Shown here in pieces: positions 8,558 through 17,862 of a stretch of 64,000 nt of DNA. How positions within the stretch are numbered: position 1 is the stretch's first letter; each line of letters opens with the position of its first letter. The stretch spans positions 1 through 64,000 of the forward strand of contig CAUJHS010000117.1 of assembly GCA_963204915.1 (NCBI GenBank). Reading direction: 5' to 3'. The notes beneath the pieces were generated by a model that was given only the letters and a program-made list of their open reading frames with translations, was not told the DNA's origin and did not search any database. The DNA comes from Planctomycetota bacterium. GTDB taxonomy: Bacteria > Planctomycetota > Planctomycetia > Pirellulales > Pirellulaceae. The position numbers and the translations under genes were made by a program.

Positions 8558-10321
8558 TCACTCGGAAAAACCGTGTGGACTGCATAGGTAGGCGTCTTGA
8601 TGGGCTTCGAAATTGGCTTCCACTTTGTAGCCGCGGCGGGCGTCGCGACGAGCCTGATGCCAAGCCGCAGCTCGCTGCCGGTGGTATTCCGGCCACACCG
8701 TACTACGGTGATGTACGTTGGGATCGCCTTCGATCGCCAGGTGGAAGTAAAACGCTGCGTCGGTCGGCTCGGTCATGCTCATGCCGGGCAACACAAAGGG
8801 ACAATGCGTGTCCTCGATCGGGTGCACCAACTCCGGGCTGACCAGCACCACGAGTTCGGTCTCGCCGCGGCGAACTTGCTGATCGCCAAACGCAGCGCCG
8901 ATTATGGGAATGTCGCCAATAAAGGGGATGCGGCTACGCCGTCCCGTTTGTTCGTCTTGGATCAAGCCGGCGATCGCCAGCCATTGCCCTTCGCGGAGAT
9001 CCACCGTGGTATTTACTGCGCGAGTGTCCAGACCCGGAATTCCATCGACCGAGTTTTCATCGTTTAGCGAGCTGAACGACGGAGTCACATGCAATCGAAT
9101 GCGGTCTTTGTCGAGCACTGTGGGCGTAAAGGCCAACTGCGTGCCAAAACCGCGGAACGTGGTTGTCGCCGCCGCAATGCCGTCAACGCCGACCGCCGTG
9201 GGCACCGCAAACTCACCACCCGCGATAAACGTGGCGGTGTGTCCGCTGAGGGTCACCAACGTCGGCTCCGCCAGGATCTTGCCATTGCCGTTGCTGGCGA
9301 ACGCACGGATAAACAATTGGAAGTCCGCGTTATCCAAAATCGCGGCGATGTTCGCGCCTTGAGTAAGGAAGGACGAGAACTCCATGTTGCCGTCCAAGAT
9401 GTTGAAGTTGACCCCCAGTTCACGCAGCGCGGAACGCGATAACTCGGCGATGCGCACTTTGAGCATCACCTGGTGTTCGCCTGGCACGGTGAGCATGTTC
9501 ACAATGGTCATAGGCGCCAGGTCCTCGGCGCCGGGAATGCGCGCCGTCGGTCCGCTTACGGCAGGATTCAACCCCGCCAGGGCAAACCCTTCGCCATAGG
9601 CGGCGTTCGCGCCTCGCAGCACGGCGAGTATTTGAGCAGCTTCCTCGGCATCACGCGCTTGACCGCGAACGATCAGCTTGTCAACAATCGGAATCAACTG
9701 CACCTGACTGTTGGGAAACAACTCGTTAATGCGATCTTGCAACAACGCGTATTCCACTTCAGCCCGTTCTTGCTCGGCTTGATCAGGCGCCACACGCACC
9801 AGGTAGCGAATCATGGACTCGCCTCCCTCCGGAGGAGCGAACCACAGGGTCAACGTGGTTTCGCCGCTGCGGCGTCCGATGAACTCAAATTCCGTGGGGC
9901 TGAATTGGTTCACTTCCAGGACGCTTGCATCCGTAATCGCGACGCGTGTTACGGGAAGCCTGGTGCGAACCACTTTCGAACGCGTCGGATGAATGTGGAA
10001 GATCAACTCAGGGCCGGTCACTTCCCCGACCAGGGCCGCTTCGCGTTCGCGAACTTCGGCAGGAGGATTCTTCAAAAGATCATCCTCAGGAATTGCGGGA
10101 ACGGTGGGGCCAATGGTCGTCACGGCGGGCGCCGGGCCGATGGGGCCCACGGGTCCGATCGTCACGCCGGGCGGCGTACCGGGAAAGGCGGGTGGTTGCG
10201 GAAGCGGCTCTTGTGCTTCCGTACTCCAGGCCAGAAGTAACGACAGTAGGCCGGAAGCCGAAGCCGCCCTCCAAGGCCAGGGACGCGCCCCAGCGCGATG
10301 CTTCGAATTGCCAAGAGTCAT
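8558..10321 (-). CDS. cpaC: CpaC/RcpA-type secretin (Tad pilus outer-membrane channel)
   Basis: Starting at the ATG at 10321 this is 587 aa, with a signal peptide ending near STEAQ. Residues about 95-190 match the pilus-formation N-terminal domain (TRLPVTRVAITDASVLEVNQ). A BON-like segment follows (about 200-260). The secretin domain runs from about residue 283 (VMLKVRIAELSRSALRELG) to about 490, with the late VDLREGQWLAIAGLI and IPFIGDIPIIGAAFG signatures. Such proteins form the outer-membrane pore of Tad/Flp pili. It is the first gene of a three-gene set with the CpaD-like and TadD-like lipoproteins. In-frame codons extend upstream to 10411, but the signal peptide argues for 10321. Confidence 0.88.
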   Translation of the reverse strand: MTLGNSKHRAGARPWPWRAASASGLLSLLLAWSTEAQEPLPQPPAFPGTPPGVTIGPVGPIGPAPAVTTIGPTVPAIPEDDLLKNPPAEVREREAALVGEVTGPELIFHIHPTRSKVVRTRLPVTRVAITDASVLEVNQFSPTEFEFIGRRSGETTLTLWFAPPEGGESMIRYLVRVAPDQAEQERAEVEYALLQDRINELFPNSQVQLIPIVDKLIVRGQARDAEEAAQILAVLRGANAAYGEGFALAGLNPAVSGPTARIPGAEDLAPMTIVNMLTVPGEHQVMLKVRIAELSRSALRELGVNFNILDGNMEFSSFLTQGANIAAILDNADFQLFIRAFASNGNGKILAEPTLVTLSGHTATFIAGGEFAVPTAVGVDGIAAATTTFRGFGTQLAFTPTVLDKDRIRLHVTPSFSSLNDENSVDGIPGLDTRAVNTTVDLREGQWLAIAGLIQDEQTGRRSRIPFIGDIPIIGAAFGDQQVRRGETELVVLVSPELVHPIEDTHCPFVLPGMSMTEPTDAAFYFHLAIEGDPNVHHRSTVWPEYHRQRAAAWHQARRDARRGYKVEANFEAHQDAYLCSPHGFSE

Positions 10322-10623
10322 TTGCGTCGTTCCGATTTTGGATGGTTGGCAATGTGCGGGAGGTGGAATTTTCCGCCGTCGCAATCCGAACGCCAGGAAA
10401 CGTCGGCACAAGCAGCAAGAGCGGAGTCAACGTTACAATCGGAACGGTCGCGCATGAAACTTAAGCCGAAGGCGTCACTGGCGTGGGGTTCGAATCACCA
10501 TCAGCGGGGCGCCATTTGAGGCGCAATCGTTACAACGGGAGCTTTTCGTTCAGGACATGGCAAGGCCCAGGCCGAAATACGAGGTAAGGATTTCCTTCAC
10601 CATCCCTCGACCCGCCGCCGTTT
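10322..10623. other. Divergent promoter region
   Basis: This 302-base gap separates the leftward secretin set from the rightward Cys-rich protein gene. Transcription should begin here in both directions. I see no clear -35/-10 pair or operator. Confidence 0.35.
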
Positions 10624-11091
10624 ATGAAACACCCGCTACTAATGACCTGCCTTTGCGCCGCCTTCGGCGTTTCCGTTCTCACGATGGCCCACGCCGAAAG
10701 TCCCTCGGCTTCGGCCGGGCTACGCACCGGAAAAACCGTGTCGCATGGCCAGTCCGTCTCCTTGTCAACGACGTTGTCATCTCATGCGCCGCATGGGATC
10801 GTTCACGAAGGTTCTTCCTGCGGCTGCACCGACGCAGCTTGCTGCACACACGATTCGTGCGGCGACTGTGGACCGGCGTGTCTCGATCACAAGTTCTGCC
10901 CCCATCGAGCGCCGGGAACTTTGCACCCGCACACGCCGTACGCGGCCGAGCCGAGGCTGTACTATTACTTCCGACCGTACAACTGGTATCACATTCCCAA
11001 GCATCAAGAGAGCGTGATCAGCTACGGGGGCGACCCTCGCCATCCTTACGCAAACTATGAATTCCGTAGTATTTACGAAGGACTTGAATAA
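10624..11091 (+). CDS. Small Cys/His-rich secreted protein of unknown function
   Basis: This 155-aa protein has a cleavable signal (hydrophobic core, then AHAES). Residues about 60-95 contain a dense Cys cluster (SSCGCTDAACC, CGDCGPAC, FCPH). The C-terminal part is aromatic-rich (LYYYFRPYNWYHIP). The cluster could form disulfides or bind a metal. I know similar unnamed secreted proteins from planctomycetes but cannot assign a role. The gene is followed by a good terminator, so it is probably monocistronic. Confidence 0.7.
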   Translation: MKHPLLMTCLCAAFGVSVLTMAHAESPSASAGLRTGKTVSHGQSVSLSTTLSSHAPHGIVHEGSSCGCTDAACCTHDSCGDCGPACLDHKFCPHRAPGTLHPHTPYAAEPRLYYYFRPYNWYHIPKHQESVISYGGDPRHPYANYEFRSIYEGLE

Positions 11092-11117
11092 GCGAATTAC
11101 GACAACCTCGCAGGAAG

Positions 11118-11145
11118 AACGCCGACGCCAACGTCGGCGTTTTTA
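11118..11145 (+). terminator. Rho-independent terminator
   Basis: A perfect 10-bp stem (AACGCCGACG at 11118-11127 with CGTCGGCGTT at 11132-11141) encloses the loop CCAA, and the T-tract continues to 11144. It lies 26 bases after the stop of the Cys-rich protein gene. Confidence 0.85.
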
Positions 11146-11267
11146 GTTTCTTGAGGATTTATCGCCCCCTCGGACTTTTCCCCTCAAGCGGCACAGACGG
11201 TAAAGTCGATTTTTCTTGTGAAACCCCCGGCTGCGTTCATGTCCCGCGCCGTTAGCCAGTTGCCCCG

Positions 11268-12512
11268 ATGAAACACTCAACCCATGTTTCCCGTTCACGA
11301 CCCTCCTTGCTCAGGAAGCGAGGGATTGCCGGCGGTTGCGTCGTGGCGATGGCGGCGGTTCTGGGCGGGCGCGCTCTGCCCGCAGCTCCGCCGGCTTGGC
11401 CGTCGCCGCCGACGGTGCAAAACGGGCCGTACGTGCAAAACGGGCCGTCCTCGCAAGCTGGGCCATCGGTGCAAACCGAGATTTGGTACGGCACGCGCCG
11501 CGTGACTGGCCCTCCGACGACGACCGTCAGAAGCCAAGCGGCGCCAGCCCCCTCCTTACCGAATGTCGCGCCTCGCGGAACGCCTCAGGCGAGCAGCGCT
11601 GTACCCCAAGGCAACCAGGCTCCAGAACCTTTCCGCGCGCTGCAACCGCCGCAACTTGACCAACCTTTACGAACCTCGATGGCGACGGAAATGGGCGTTC
11701 TGCCCGGTCCCGAACCTGTCGGAGGTTTCTCCTACGCCCCCTCATCGTTGTCGCGGGACGAAGCGCCGCGGCGTCCTTTTCCGACAGATTCGAGCCCGCA
11801 GGATTTCCAACCGCCTCAGATTCTCCCGGCGCCGGGCGGTCATGTGGAGAGTTTAGAGTCGAGTCGCTTGCCGCTTTCCAACCCCTTGCCGCACATGGCG
11901 GAAAGCAGCGAAGACGTCACACAGGCGTCGTTATGGCGAAACGTGGAAACGCCCCAAGTCTCTCTATCGCACGCCCCGGAGCAGCAGGCGCCGGCCAACC
12001 ACGACGCCTTGCCGTCGGAAGGTTCAGCGCCGCCTCAGCCTTGGGCAGAGTCCGCGGGCTCGGTCTCGTCAACCGCCGTTGAAACACCATTTGCTTCTTG
12101 GCGTAACCTTGCCGTCGCCGCTGCCTTGTTTTGTACCGGGATGCTGGTATGTCCGCTGATTGTCGGAATCGCACTGGTGCGGTTCCTGCGGAAGTCCCGT
12201 AGTCCGCTGTTTCGTGTCGAGATCGTAGGAGCCGGCGGCGAGGCGACTTCCATCGCCTGGGCGTCCAGCATGCCGCTGGCCAATGGCCAACATCCCGTCG
12301 AACCGCAACATGTTACCGAAGGCGATCCGTCGGCCGAGCCAGTTCGCCGCGGCGCCGTTTCGCTGGAGCCGCCTCCTTTGGAGCTTCCTGCCGAAGAGAC
12401 GTTTGTCGCAAGGCGCCGACGCGAGCAGTCGCAACAGAACGAGTACGAGCAGCAAATTCTGCAACAACTTTTTGAGGACAACATTGAGCTTCGCCGCCAG
12501 ATGGAGGGGTAA
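11268..12512 (+). CDS. Single-pass membrane protein with periplasmic Pro-rich region and cytoplasmic coiled-coil tail
   Basis: This 414-aa protein belongs to no family I recognise. An N-terminal hydrophobic stretch (about residues 19-40) looks like a signal or anchor. Residues about 45-270 are Pro/Ser/Gln-rich and probably extended. A strong membrane segment lies at about 277-301 (AVAAALFCTGMLVCPLIVG), followed by RFLRKS, a stop-transfer pattern placing the tail in the cytoplasm. The tail ends in a charged Gln/Glu-rich helix (about 380-414) likely to be a coiled coil. The gene ends 90 nt before the actin-like gene, so it may supply that filament's membrane contact; this is inference. Confidence 0.6.
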   Translation: MKHSTHVSRSRPSLLRKRGIAGGCVVAMAAVLGGRALPAAPPAWPSPPTVQNGPYVQNGPSSQAGPSVQTEIWYGTRRVTGPPTTTVRSQAAPAPSLPNVAPRGTPQASSAVPQGNQAPEPFRALQPPQLDQPLRTSMATEMGVLPGPEPVGGFSYAPSSLSRDEAPRRPFPTDSSPQDFQPPQILPAPGGHVESLESSRLPLSNPLPHMAESSEDVTQASLWRNVETPQVSLSHAPEQQAPANHDALPSEGSAPPQPWAESAGSVSSTAVETPFASWRNLAVAAALFCTGMLVCPLIVGIALVRFLRKSRSPLFRVEIVGAGGEATSIAWASSMPLANGQHPVEPQHVTEGDPSAEPVRRGAVSLEPPPLELPAEETFVARRRREQSQQNEYEQQILQQLFEDNIELRRQMEG

Positions 12513-12602
12513 CGCTGGCGAGGTTGGCGCCGCCGCGCGCGACGTTCACCGCACATCACCAGGTTCGTTCACACTCGCTTCTCAGTTCGCAAGGAGACCG
12601 AC

Positions 12603-13664
12603 ATGTCGGATCAAGTTGTCTATATTGGAATGGACTTGGGCACTTTCAAGACTTCGGTCGCCTCATCCAATGGACGGCGTGATGTAATTTACACGGCGGT
12701 AGGCTGGCCCAAAGATCATGTCGCCCGAGCCATGCTGGGTTGCGACGTCGTCTTTGGCAACGATGTCTTCGAGCAACGCCTGGCGCTTGACGTCGTGCGG
12801 CCTTTCGCCAAAGGCGCGCTTAAATACAACGATCATGCCGAAAGCGGCATTGCCGACGCCGATGTGCGCAAGCACAAAGAAGCGGCCCGGCTCATTGTGG
12901 AACACGCCGTCAAGCTCACGCAGCCGCCTTCGGGCGCAACCATCTACGGGGTGATTGGCGCTCCCTCACGCGCCACGCTGGCGAATAAGAAAGTTATTAG
13001 CGAAGCCGCACAGGGCGCCTTTGACGGCGTGGTGATTGCTCCCGAGCCATTCACGGTCGCCTACGGTATGGGCCGACTGAAAGATACGCTTGTGATCGAT
13101 ATTGGCGCGGGAACCATCGACATCTGTCCTTTGTTTGGCGCCTATCCGCGCGAGGAAGATCAGGTCACGATACCTTTTGGCGGCGACGCGATTGACGATC
13201 GGCTGCTGACGCTGCTGCGTGAGGCGCATCCCGAGGCGCGACTCTCGCTCAACATGGCGCGCGAGATCAAAGAGAAACACGGCTTCGTACACGACTTGAA
13301 CGAGAAAGTCGTGATCACCTTGCCAACCAATGGTCGGCCACAACCTTTTGATATTACCGACCTCCTGAAGGAGGCCTGCGCGACCATGGTGCAGCCGATC
13401 ATGGAGGGCGTGTGCGAGCTTCTTGCCCGGCTTGACCCGGAGTTTCAACAACCGTTGTTGCAGCACATCATCCTGGGCGGCGGCGGCAGCCAACTCAAAG
13501 GACTCGACCGGCTTATCGAACACGCGCTGGAACCCTACGGCGGAGGCAAAGTGACGCGCGTGTACGACAGCGTCTTCGCCGGCGCCGTGGGAGCGCTCAA
13601 ACTTGCCATGGGTATGCCGGCGGATTATTGGGAGCGATTGGCGTCGACATCGGCCGCCGCTTGA
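12603..13664 (+). CDS. MamK/MreB-like actin-family ATPase
   Basis: This 353-aa protein starts at an ATG with AAGGAG about 7 nt upstream. It has the actin-superfamily signatures: phosphate 1 near residues 9-20 (GMDLGTFKTSVASS), phosphate 2 near residue 165 (VIDIGAGTIDICP), and an adenosine motif near residue 296 (ILGGGGSQLKGLDRLI). The length, the GMDLGT start and the lack of an obvious MreB membrane helix fit the MamK-like branch better than MreB. MamK filaments position organelles in magnetotactic bacteria, but homologues are common without magnetosomes. I see no magnetosome genes here. Its role may be placing an envelope machine. Confidence 0.8.
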   Translation: MSDQVVYIGMDLGTFKTSVASSNGRRDVIYTAVGWPKDHVARAMLGCDVVFGNDVFEQRLALDVVRPFAKGALKYNDHAESGIADADVRKHKEAARLIVEHAVKLTQPPSGATIYGVIGAPSRATLANKKVISEAAQGAFDGVVIAPEPFTVAYGMGRLKDTLVIDIGAGTIDICPLFGAYPREEDQVTIPFGGDAIDDRLLTLLREAHPEARLSLNMAREIKEKHGFVHDLNEKVVITLPTNGRPQPFDITDLLKEACATMVQPIMEGVCELLARLDPEFQQPLLQHIILGGGGSQLKGLDRLIEHALEPYGGGKVTRVYDSVFAGAVGALKLAMGMPADYWERLASTSAAA

Positions 13665-13710
13665 GTCGGCCGCGACGGTTGCACGCACTTTGTGTGATGC
13701 AACCCCTGTG

Positions 13711-13764
13711 AAAGGCACGCTCATCGCAATACCGTCGGGGGGACGGCGCGATGAGCGTGCCTTT
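13711..13764. terminator. Long bidirectional hairpin between convergent genes
   Basis: A perfect 17-bp inverted repeat (13711-13727 with 13748-13764) starts AAAGGCACGC and ends GCGTGCCTTT. Inside the loop a second 5-bp stem (CCGTC/GACGG) caps five G. The stem ends in A3 and T3 on both strands. It sits between convergent stops at 13664 and 13795, so it can terminate both. Confidence 0.7.
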
Positions 13765-13794
13765 GCATTTTGGCCGAGGTGAACTATTGCGAAA

Positions 13795-16700
13795 CTATCG
13801 ACCGCGGCCGCGATCGCCGCCTCGGTCGCCGCCGAAGCTGCGTCCGCCAAAGGGCGATCCTCCACCGAACGGCGAACCGCCGCCAAACGATGGCCGATCG
13901 CCGCCCCGATCCCCGCCGCGCTGCATGGCGTTGAACATCTCAAAACGCTGACGCATTTGTTCGCGGAAGTCGTCCGAACTGGGAGGACGTTGTCCGTCGC
14001 CCTGCGAGCTGGAAGAACCGCCGCCCGTGTTTGACGAAGAGCCGCTCGTCGTGTTCGTTTTGATCACATCGCCCAGGATCGACGTCAGCGCTTGTTTCAC
14101 CGTTGCCGAGTTGGCGCCTTGAATCGACACGACCTGCGTCGATTGCGGGGTTTCCAAGCCCGGCTGATCGAGCGCTTCAACAAGCGTCTTCACGCTCATG
14201 AAAAGCGGATCCGGCGCCGACACGACAATCGAGTTGCTTCGCGTGTCGACACTTACGGTCATTTGCTGTGCGGGTTGATCGCCGCCGCGTCCGCCGCGTT
14301 CATTCCCGCCTCCGCGGAGCGCGCGAATGAAATCCTCCGGCGAAGGCTGCCGCTGTTGTCCACTTCCCGAGGCAATTTGCTGTGCGTAAATTTGCCGAAC
14401 CGTGTTGGCGATCGTATCCGCGCTGGTATTAAACACCGGAATCATCCGCGGCGGCGGCAGCGTTTGCACCTGTTCAGGGCTGCTCTCTTGATCGATCACC
14501 TTCAAGAGTTGCTCGATCATGTCAAGCTCCAAGGGGTTGGCCTGCACCACGAGCGCGTTCAGCCGCGGCTCGGCCACAATGTTGAGGCCCGTGGAGGAAA
14601 GGGTCGAGGTCGAGCTTCCCCCGCCGCTAAGCAAGCTGCTCACCAGCCCTCCGCCCGTGTTGCCGAGCGCGGCCGACATAACGCTTCCCATTAAACCCCC
14701 GCCACCGCCCGAGGTGGACGGCGTGTAACCGGTGATAAGTTGCGTGAGTAGTTCGGCTGCAACGCTCGCTTGCACGTACTTCAAATAAAACACGGTGTAT
14801 TCCGAGCCAGTTTGCATGGTCGAGTCGGACAACGTACGCAGCAAGGTTTCAAACTGATCGAGCGCCGCCAAGTCTTCCGAAGCGATGATAATTCCTGTCG
14901 GCGTCACACGCACAATGATCTCGGGCAGCGCCGCATCTTCGTCATCGTTCGTATTGTTCTCGTCGTTGGCATTGCTCTGGCGCGTTGCGGGTTGCCGCGT
15001 TTCGGTTTGCGCCACGAATTGCGTTTCAACGGCGAACTTCGCAGCGCCCGGCGATTCAGCGCCGGACCGTTGTCCCACGGGCGTCACGCTGGTGCGGCCT
15101 GAGAAAGGATTCACCAATGCGAGCACCTGATCTAGGTCTTGCGCCGAGACGCCCCCCAAGGCGCGACTCGTGACGGGAGCGGCAGGACGCGCCCCGATGA
15201 CCACCTTGCGAATTTCCGCGCGACCGTGGCGATGTTGGGCCGCGTCGAGCGGATTGGGTTGGATGGATTGCGCCGGCGGCTGCGGAGCTGGCGCGGTCGA
15301 GTCTTCTTGCGGAGGCGCGGGGGGAATGGGTTGATCAGGCCCGTAGCTTTGCGGACCGCTCGTCGCACTGCCGCCCCGGTTGCTTGCTCCGGCGGCTCCA
15401 TTGACCCCAGCCCCCTCGTTCACTCGCCGGTAATCAATCGCCGCGCTGGGACGTACGACACGAATACGGTTTTGACCAATCGAGGGCCACAGCAACTCGA
15501 CTTGCTCCAGCACGTTTTGCGCCGCCCGGCCCGTCAAAGGCAACACGCGAATATTGCCTCCCATGCCCATCGGAGCGCCACTCGCCATAGCGCCCGGCGC
15601 GCCGTCGAGCGTCTCGGGCGACTCGCCCATTTGTTTAAGCAGGGCTTTGATTTGTTCAACCTGGGTTTGCGTGCCGCGCACGAGCAACATGCCTGTCGTG
15701 GGGTCCGCATCGACGATGGGCGCCTTCGGATCAGGATTCTCTGTTGTCCCGCCGCCGAACATGCGGTTGATTGACACGACCGCCAGTTGCGGATCAAGCC
15801 GATAGAGTTGCAGCACCGTGACTTGCTTGGTTTCTTTTTGCAGCTGGGCCAATGTCGCCTTAATGGTCGAGTGCTGCTCGGGCGTGGCCATCGCAATCAG
15901 GTTGCCCGTCACGGGATCAATCGCCAGCCGTACGCCGGGCAATCCGGCCAGGAGCGTTTGAAGCACTTGCAGGGCCGAATTCGGATCCGCATCGCTGACG
16001 GGATAGACTTCCAATTGCGGAGTTTGCAACGGATCGCCTGCCGCCGCAGTGGCGGTGGGCTCCACATCGACCAGCTTCATGATCTGCTCGAAGCGTTGAA
16101 TCGTATCAGGCTGACCGCTGACATAAATGTAGTTGCTCAGCGGGTCGGCGCTAAAGCGAATGGTTCCATCCTCCGAGCCGTTTTCACCTTCTTCGATGCC
16201 CATCAGTTGGCGCACCACCGTGAGCGCTTCTTCGGGCGCCACGTGCTGGACCTGAAACTTATTTAAATCTTTGGTCGATTCGGGATTATCGACCGCCTGA
16301 ATCACCTTGCGAATGGTCTTCAATCGGCCTGCCGTGGCGGTGATCCAAACCTGCTTCGACGTCGGCAGGATGATCAACTCACCGGGGCGCCCCAACAGAG
16401 GACGTAATTCGGCTTCGGCCTGTTCCGGGGTCATCTTGGTCAAGGTGAACAAAGTACTGACAATTTCGTACTCGCCGCGGCTGTCCAGATCCTCAGGCGG
16501 AACGTTGGTCACAAAATTCGGCGGTATGCCGTCTTCCAGATCCTCCAGGTTCACCACAAATAAAATGCGGTCACGTCGCAACAGAGTGTAACCCTTGGTG
16601 AGCAACACGCTATTGAGCAAGTCGAGCGCTTGCGCGGCGGTGTACGTGCGGTTGTCCGTGTAATTGAAAGTGCCCAGCGGCGTTTCGCCTTCCAGCGACA

Positions 16701-17862
16701 GATTGGCTTGGGCCGCGAACCACTCGATGACATCTTTCCAGGGCGCGTAGCGGAAATTGAAACGCAGTTGGACATCCTCGCGCACCGGCTCGCCCGAGGT
16801 TTGCGGAGACGAAAAGTCTTGCGGCGCCGCGGCGTCCTGCGGTGCAGGAGCGTTCATCGGCGTCGGCGCCGTTTGTGGCGACGGCGCCGAAGGAGACGCG
16901 GGCGCCGTCTGCGGCGCAGGCGCCTCGCTGGGCGCCATATCTTTGTCCGTCGGCTGTGGGGCCGCCGAGGGGGAAACACCTTCCGACATCGGCGCTGTTG
17001 CGGGCGGTGGCATGGACGCGTCGGATGCGGCCGCAGGGGCCGGCATAGGCGCGGCGGGCGCCGCTCCATCGGTCGGGGCTGGCGTAGACGACGCGTCCGC
17101 CATCGGCTGAGTTAACGGCATCGGCGTTTCGGGCGCCGCGGTTGGAGAAGGCGCTTGGGCCAGCTGATTGCCCGCATCTAAGAGACCGGCCGTTTTCTCC
17201 CAAGCGGCCTTTTGCATGTCGTTTAACACGGCAGCCAGTCGACGCTCGAATTCTTGTCGCGTGGTGCGTTGTTGTTCCTCGCTGCCTTGGGTGAGCGCTG
17301 CGGCCCGGTCCTGCAAAATCGTTTGGATTTGCGACTTTTGCTCATCGGTCAGGGCGACGGCTTGTGCGATTTCCGGCTCGGCTAAGGTCGCCAGCCCGTC
17401 CTGCGCAACACGAAGCTGCCGCAGTCGCTGTTGTTGTTCAGGAGTTAACAAGATGAGTCCCAGTCGTTCGGACTCTTGTACGAACGGAGCCAGCCGTTGA
17501 GCCCGCTCTTCGGGAGAAAGGGAGCGAATTTCCAGAGCCAAGTTGAGCGCTTCGGCTTCGCGCCGGTCGATCAGGTCGACCAAGGCTTGCCGGGTTTCCG
17601 GCGAGAGGCCAAGTTTCTGCGCGGCCTCATCTTCAATGGCGAGTCCCAAAATGCCTACAAACTCGCGTTCTGCGGCCTGAATACGGTTGGCCTGAGATCT
17701 CTCTATGAGCGAAAAGCCAAGGAAGATCAGCAGCCCGCAAAAAGACCAGGCCATCTTGACGCCTCGACGGCGGAATGACGCACCACGAGTGAACACGTCG
17801 ATAGCTCCCAAGCAAAGGTCGTTTCCAGAAAACAACTTGCGACCACGCGCCCGCCTATTCAT
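13795..17862 (-). CDS. Giant secretin-N-domain protein without a secretin barrel
   Basis: From the ATG at 17862 (GAGGAC upstream) this is 1355 aa. A membrane/signal segment is at about 40-56. Residues about 70-240 resemble Spy/CpxP-type LTPEQ helices (LTPEQQQRLRQLR, LTDEQKSQIQ). A Pro/Ala-rich linker (about 240-370) follows. Then comes an STN/N0-like domain (LRFNFRYAPWKDVIEWF) and a long series of NolW-like N1 domains (for example LKYVQASVAAELL, then LNALVVQANPLE). The C-terminus is Gly/Arg-rich (GGSPFGG, GDRGGDRGRGR). The barrel signatures seen in the 8558-10321 secretin are absent. It probably forms periplasmic scaffolding. In-frame alternatives are 17922 and 17754. Confidence 0.75.
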   Translation of the reverse strand: MNRRARGRKLFSGNDLCLGAIDVFTRGASFRRRGVKMAWSFCGLLIFLGFSLIERSQANRIQAAEREFVGILGLAIEDEAAQKLGLSPETRQALVDLIDRREAEALNLALEIRSLSPEERAQRLAPFVQESERLGLILLTPEQQQRLRQLRVAQDGLATLAEPEIAQAVALTDEQKSQIQTILQDRAAALTQGSEEQQRTTRQEFERRLAAVLNDMQKAAWEKTAGLLDAGNQLAQAPSPTAAPETPMPLTQPMADASSTPAPTDGAAPAAPMPAPAAASDASMPPPATAPMSEGVSPSAAPQPTDKDMAPSEAPAPQTAPASPSAPSPQTAPTPMNAPAPQDAAAPQDFSSPQTSGEPVREDVQLRFNFRYAPWKDVIEWFAAQANLSLEGETPLGTFNYTDNRTYTAAQALDLLNSVLLTKGYTLLRRDRILFVVNLEDLEDGIPPNFVTNVPPEDLDSRGEYEIVSTLFTLTKMTPEQAEAELRPLLGRPGELIILPTSKQVWITATAGRLKTIRKVIQAVDNPESTKDLNKFQVQHVAPEEALTVVRQLMGIEEGENGSEDGTIRFSADPLSNYIYVSGQPDTIQRFEQIMKLVDVEPTATAAAGDPLQTPQLEVYPVSDADPNSALQVLQTLLAGLPGVRLAIDPVTGNLIAMATPEQHSTIKATLAQLQKETKQVTVLQLYRLDPQLAVVSINRMFGGGTTENPDPKAPIVDADPTTGMLLVRGTQTQVEQIKALLKQMGESPETLDGAPGAMASGAPMGMGGNIRVLPLTGRAAQNVLEQVELLWPSIGQNRIRVVRPSAAIDYRRVNEGAGVNGAAGASNRGGSATSGPQSYGPDQPIPPAPPQEDSTAPAPQPPAQSIQPNPLDAAQHRHGRAEIRKVVIGARPAAPVTSRALGGVSAQDLDQVLALVNPFSGRTSVTPVGQRSGAESPGAAKFAVETQFVAQTETRQPATRQSNANDENNTNDDEDAALPEIIVRVTPTGIIIASEDLAALDQFETLLRTLSDSTMQTGSEYTVFYLKYVQASVAAELLTQLITGYTPSTSGGGGGLMGSVMSAALGNTGGGLVSSLLSGGGSSTSTLSSTGLNIVAEPRLNALVVQANPLELDMIEQLLKVIDQESSPEQVQTLPPPRMIPVFNTSADTIANTVRQIYAQQIASGSGQQRQPSPEDFIRALRGGGNERGGRGGDQPAQQMTVSVDTRSNSIVVSAPDPLFMSVKTLVEALDQPGLETPQSTQVVSIQGANSATVKQALTSILGDVIKTNTTSGSSSNTGGGSSSSQGDGQRPPSSDDFREQMRQRFEMFNAMQRGGDRGGDRPSFGGGSPFGGGSPFGGRSFGGDRGGDRGRGR

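Noticed and set aside
12603..13664. Magnetosome island, suggested by the MamK-like protein
   Set aside because: No other mam genes are present; MamK-like actins occur in non-magnetic bacteria.
12966..13943. 325-aa open frame on the minus strand
   Set aside because: It lies opposite the actin-like gene, runs across the convergent hairpin and overlaps the real secretin-N gene in another frame.
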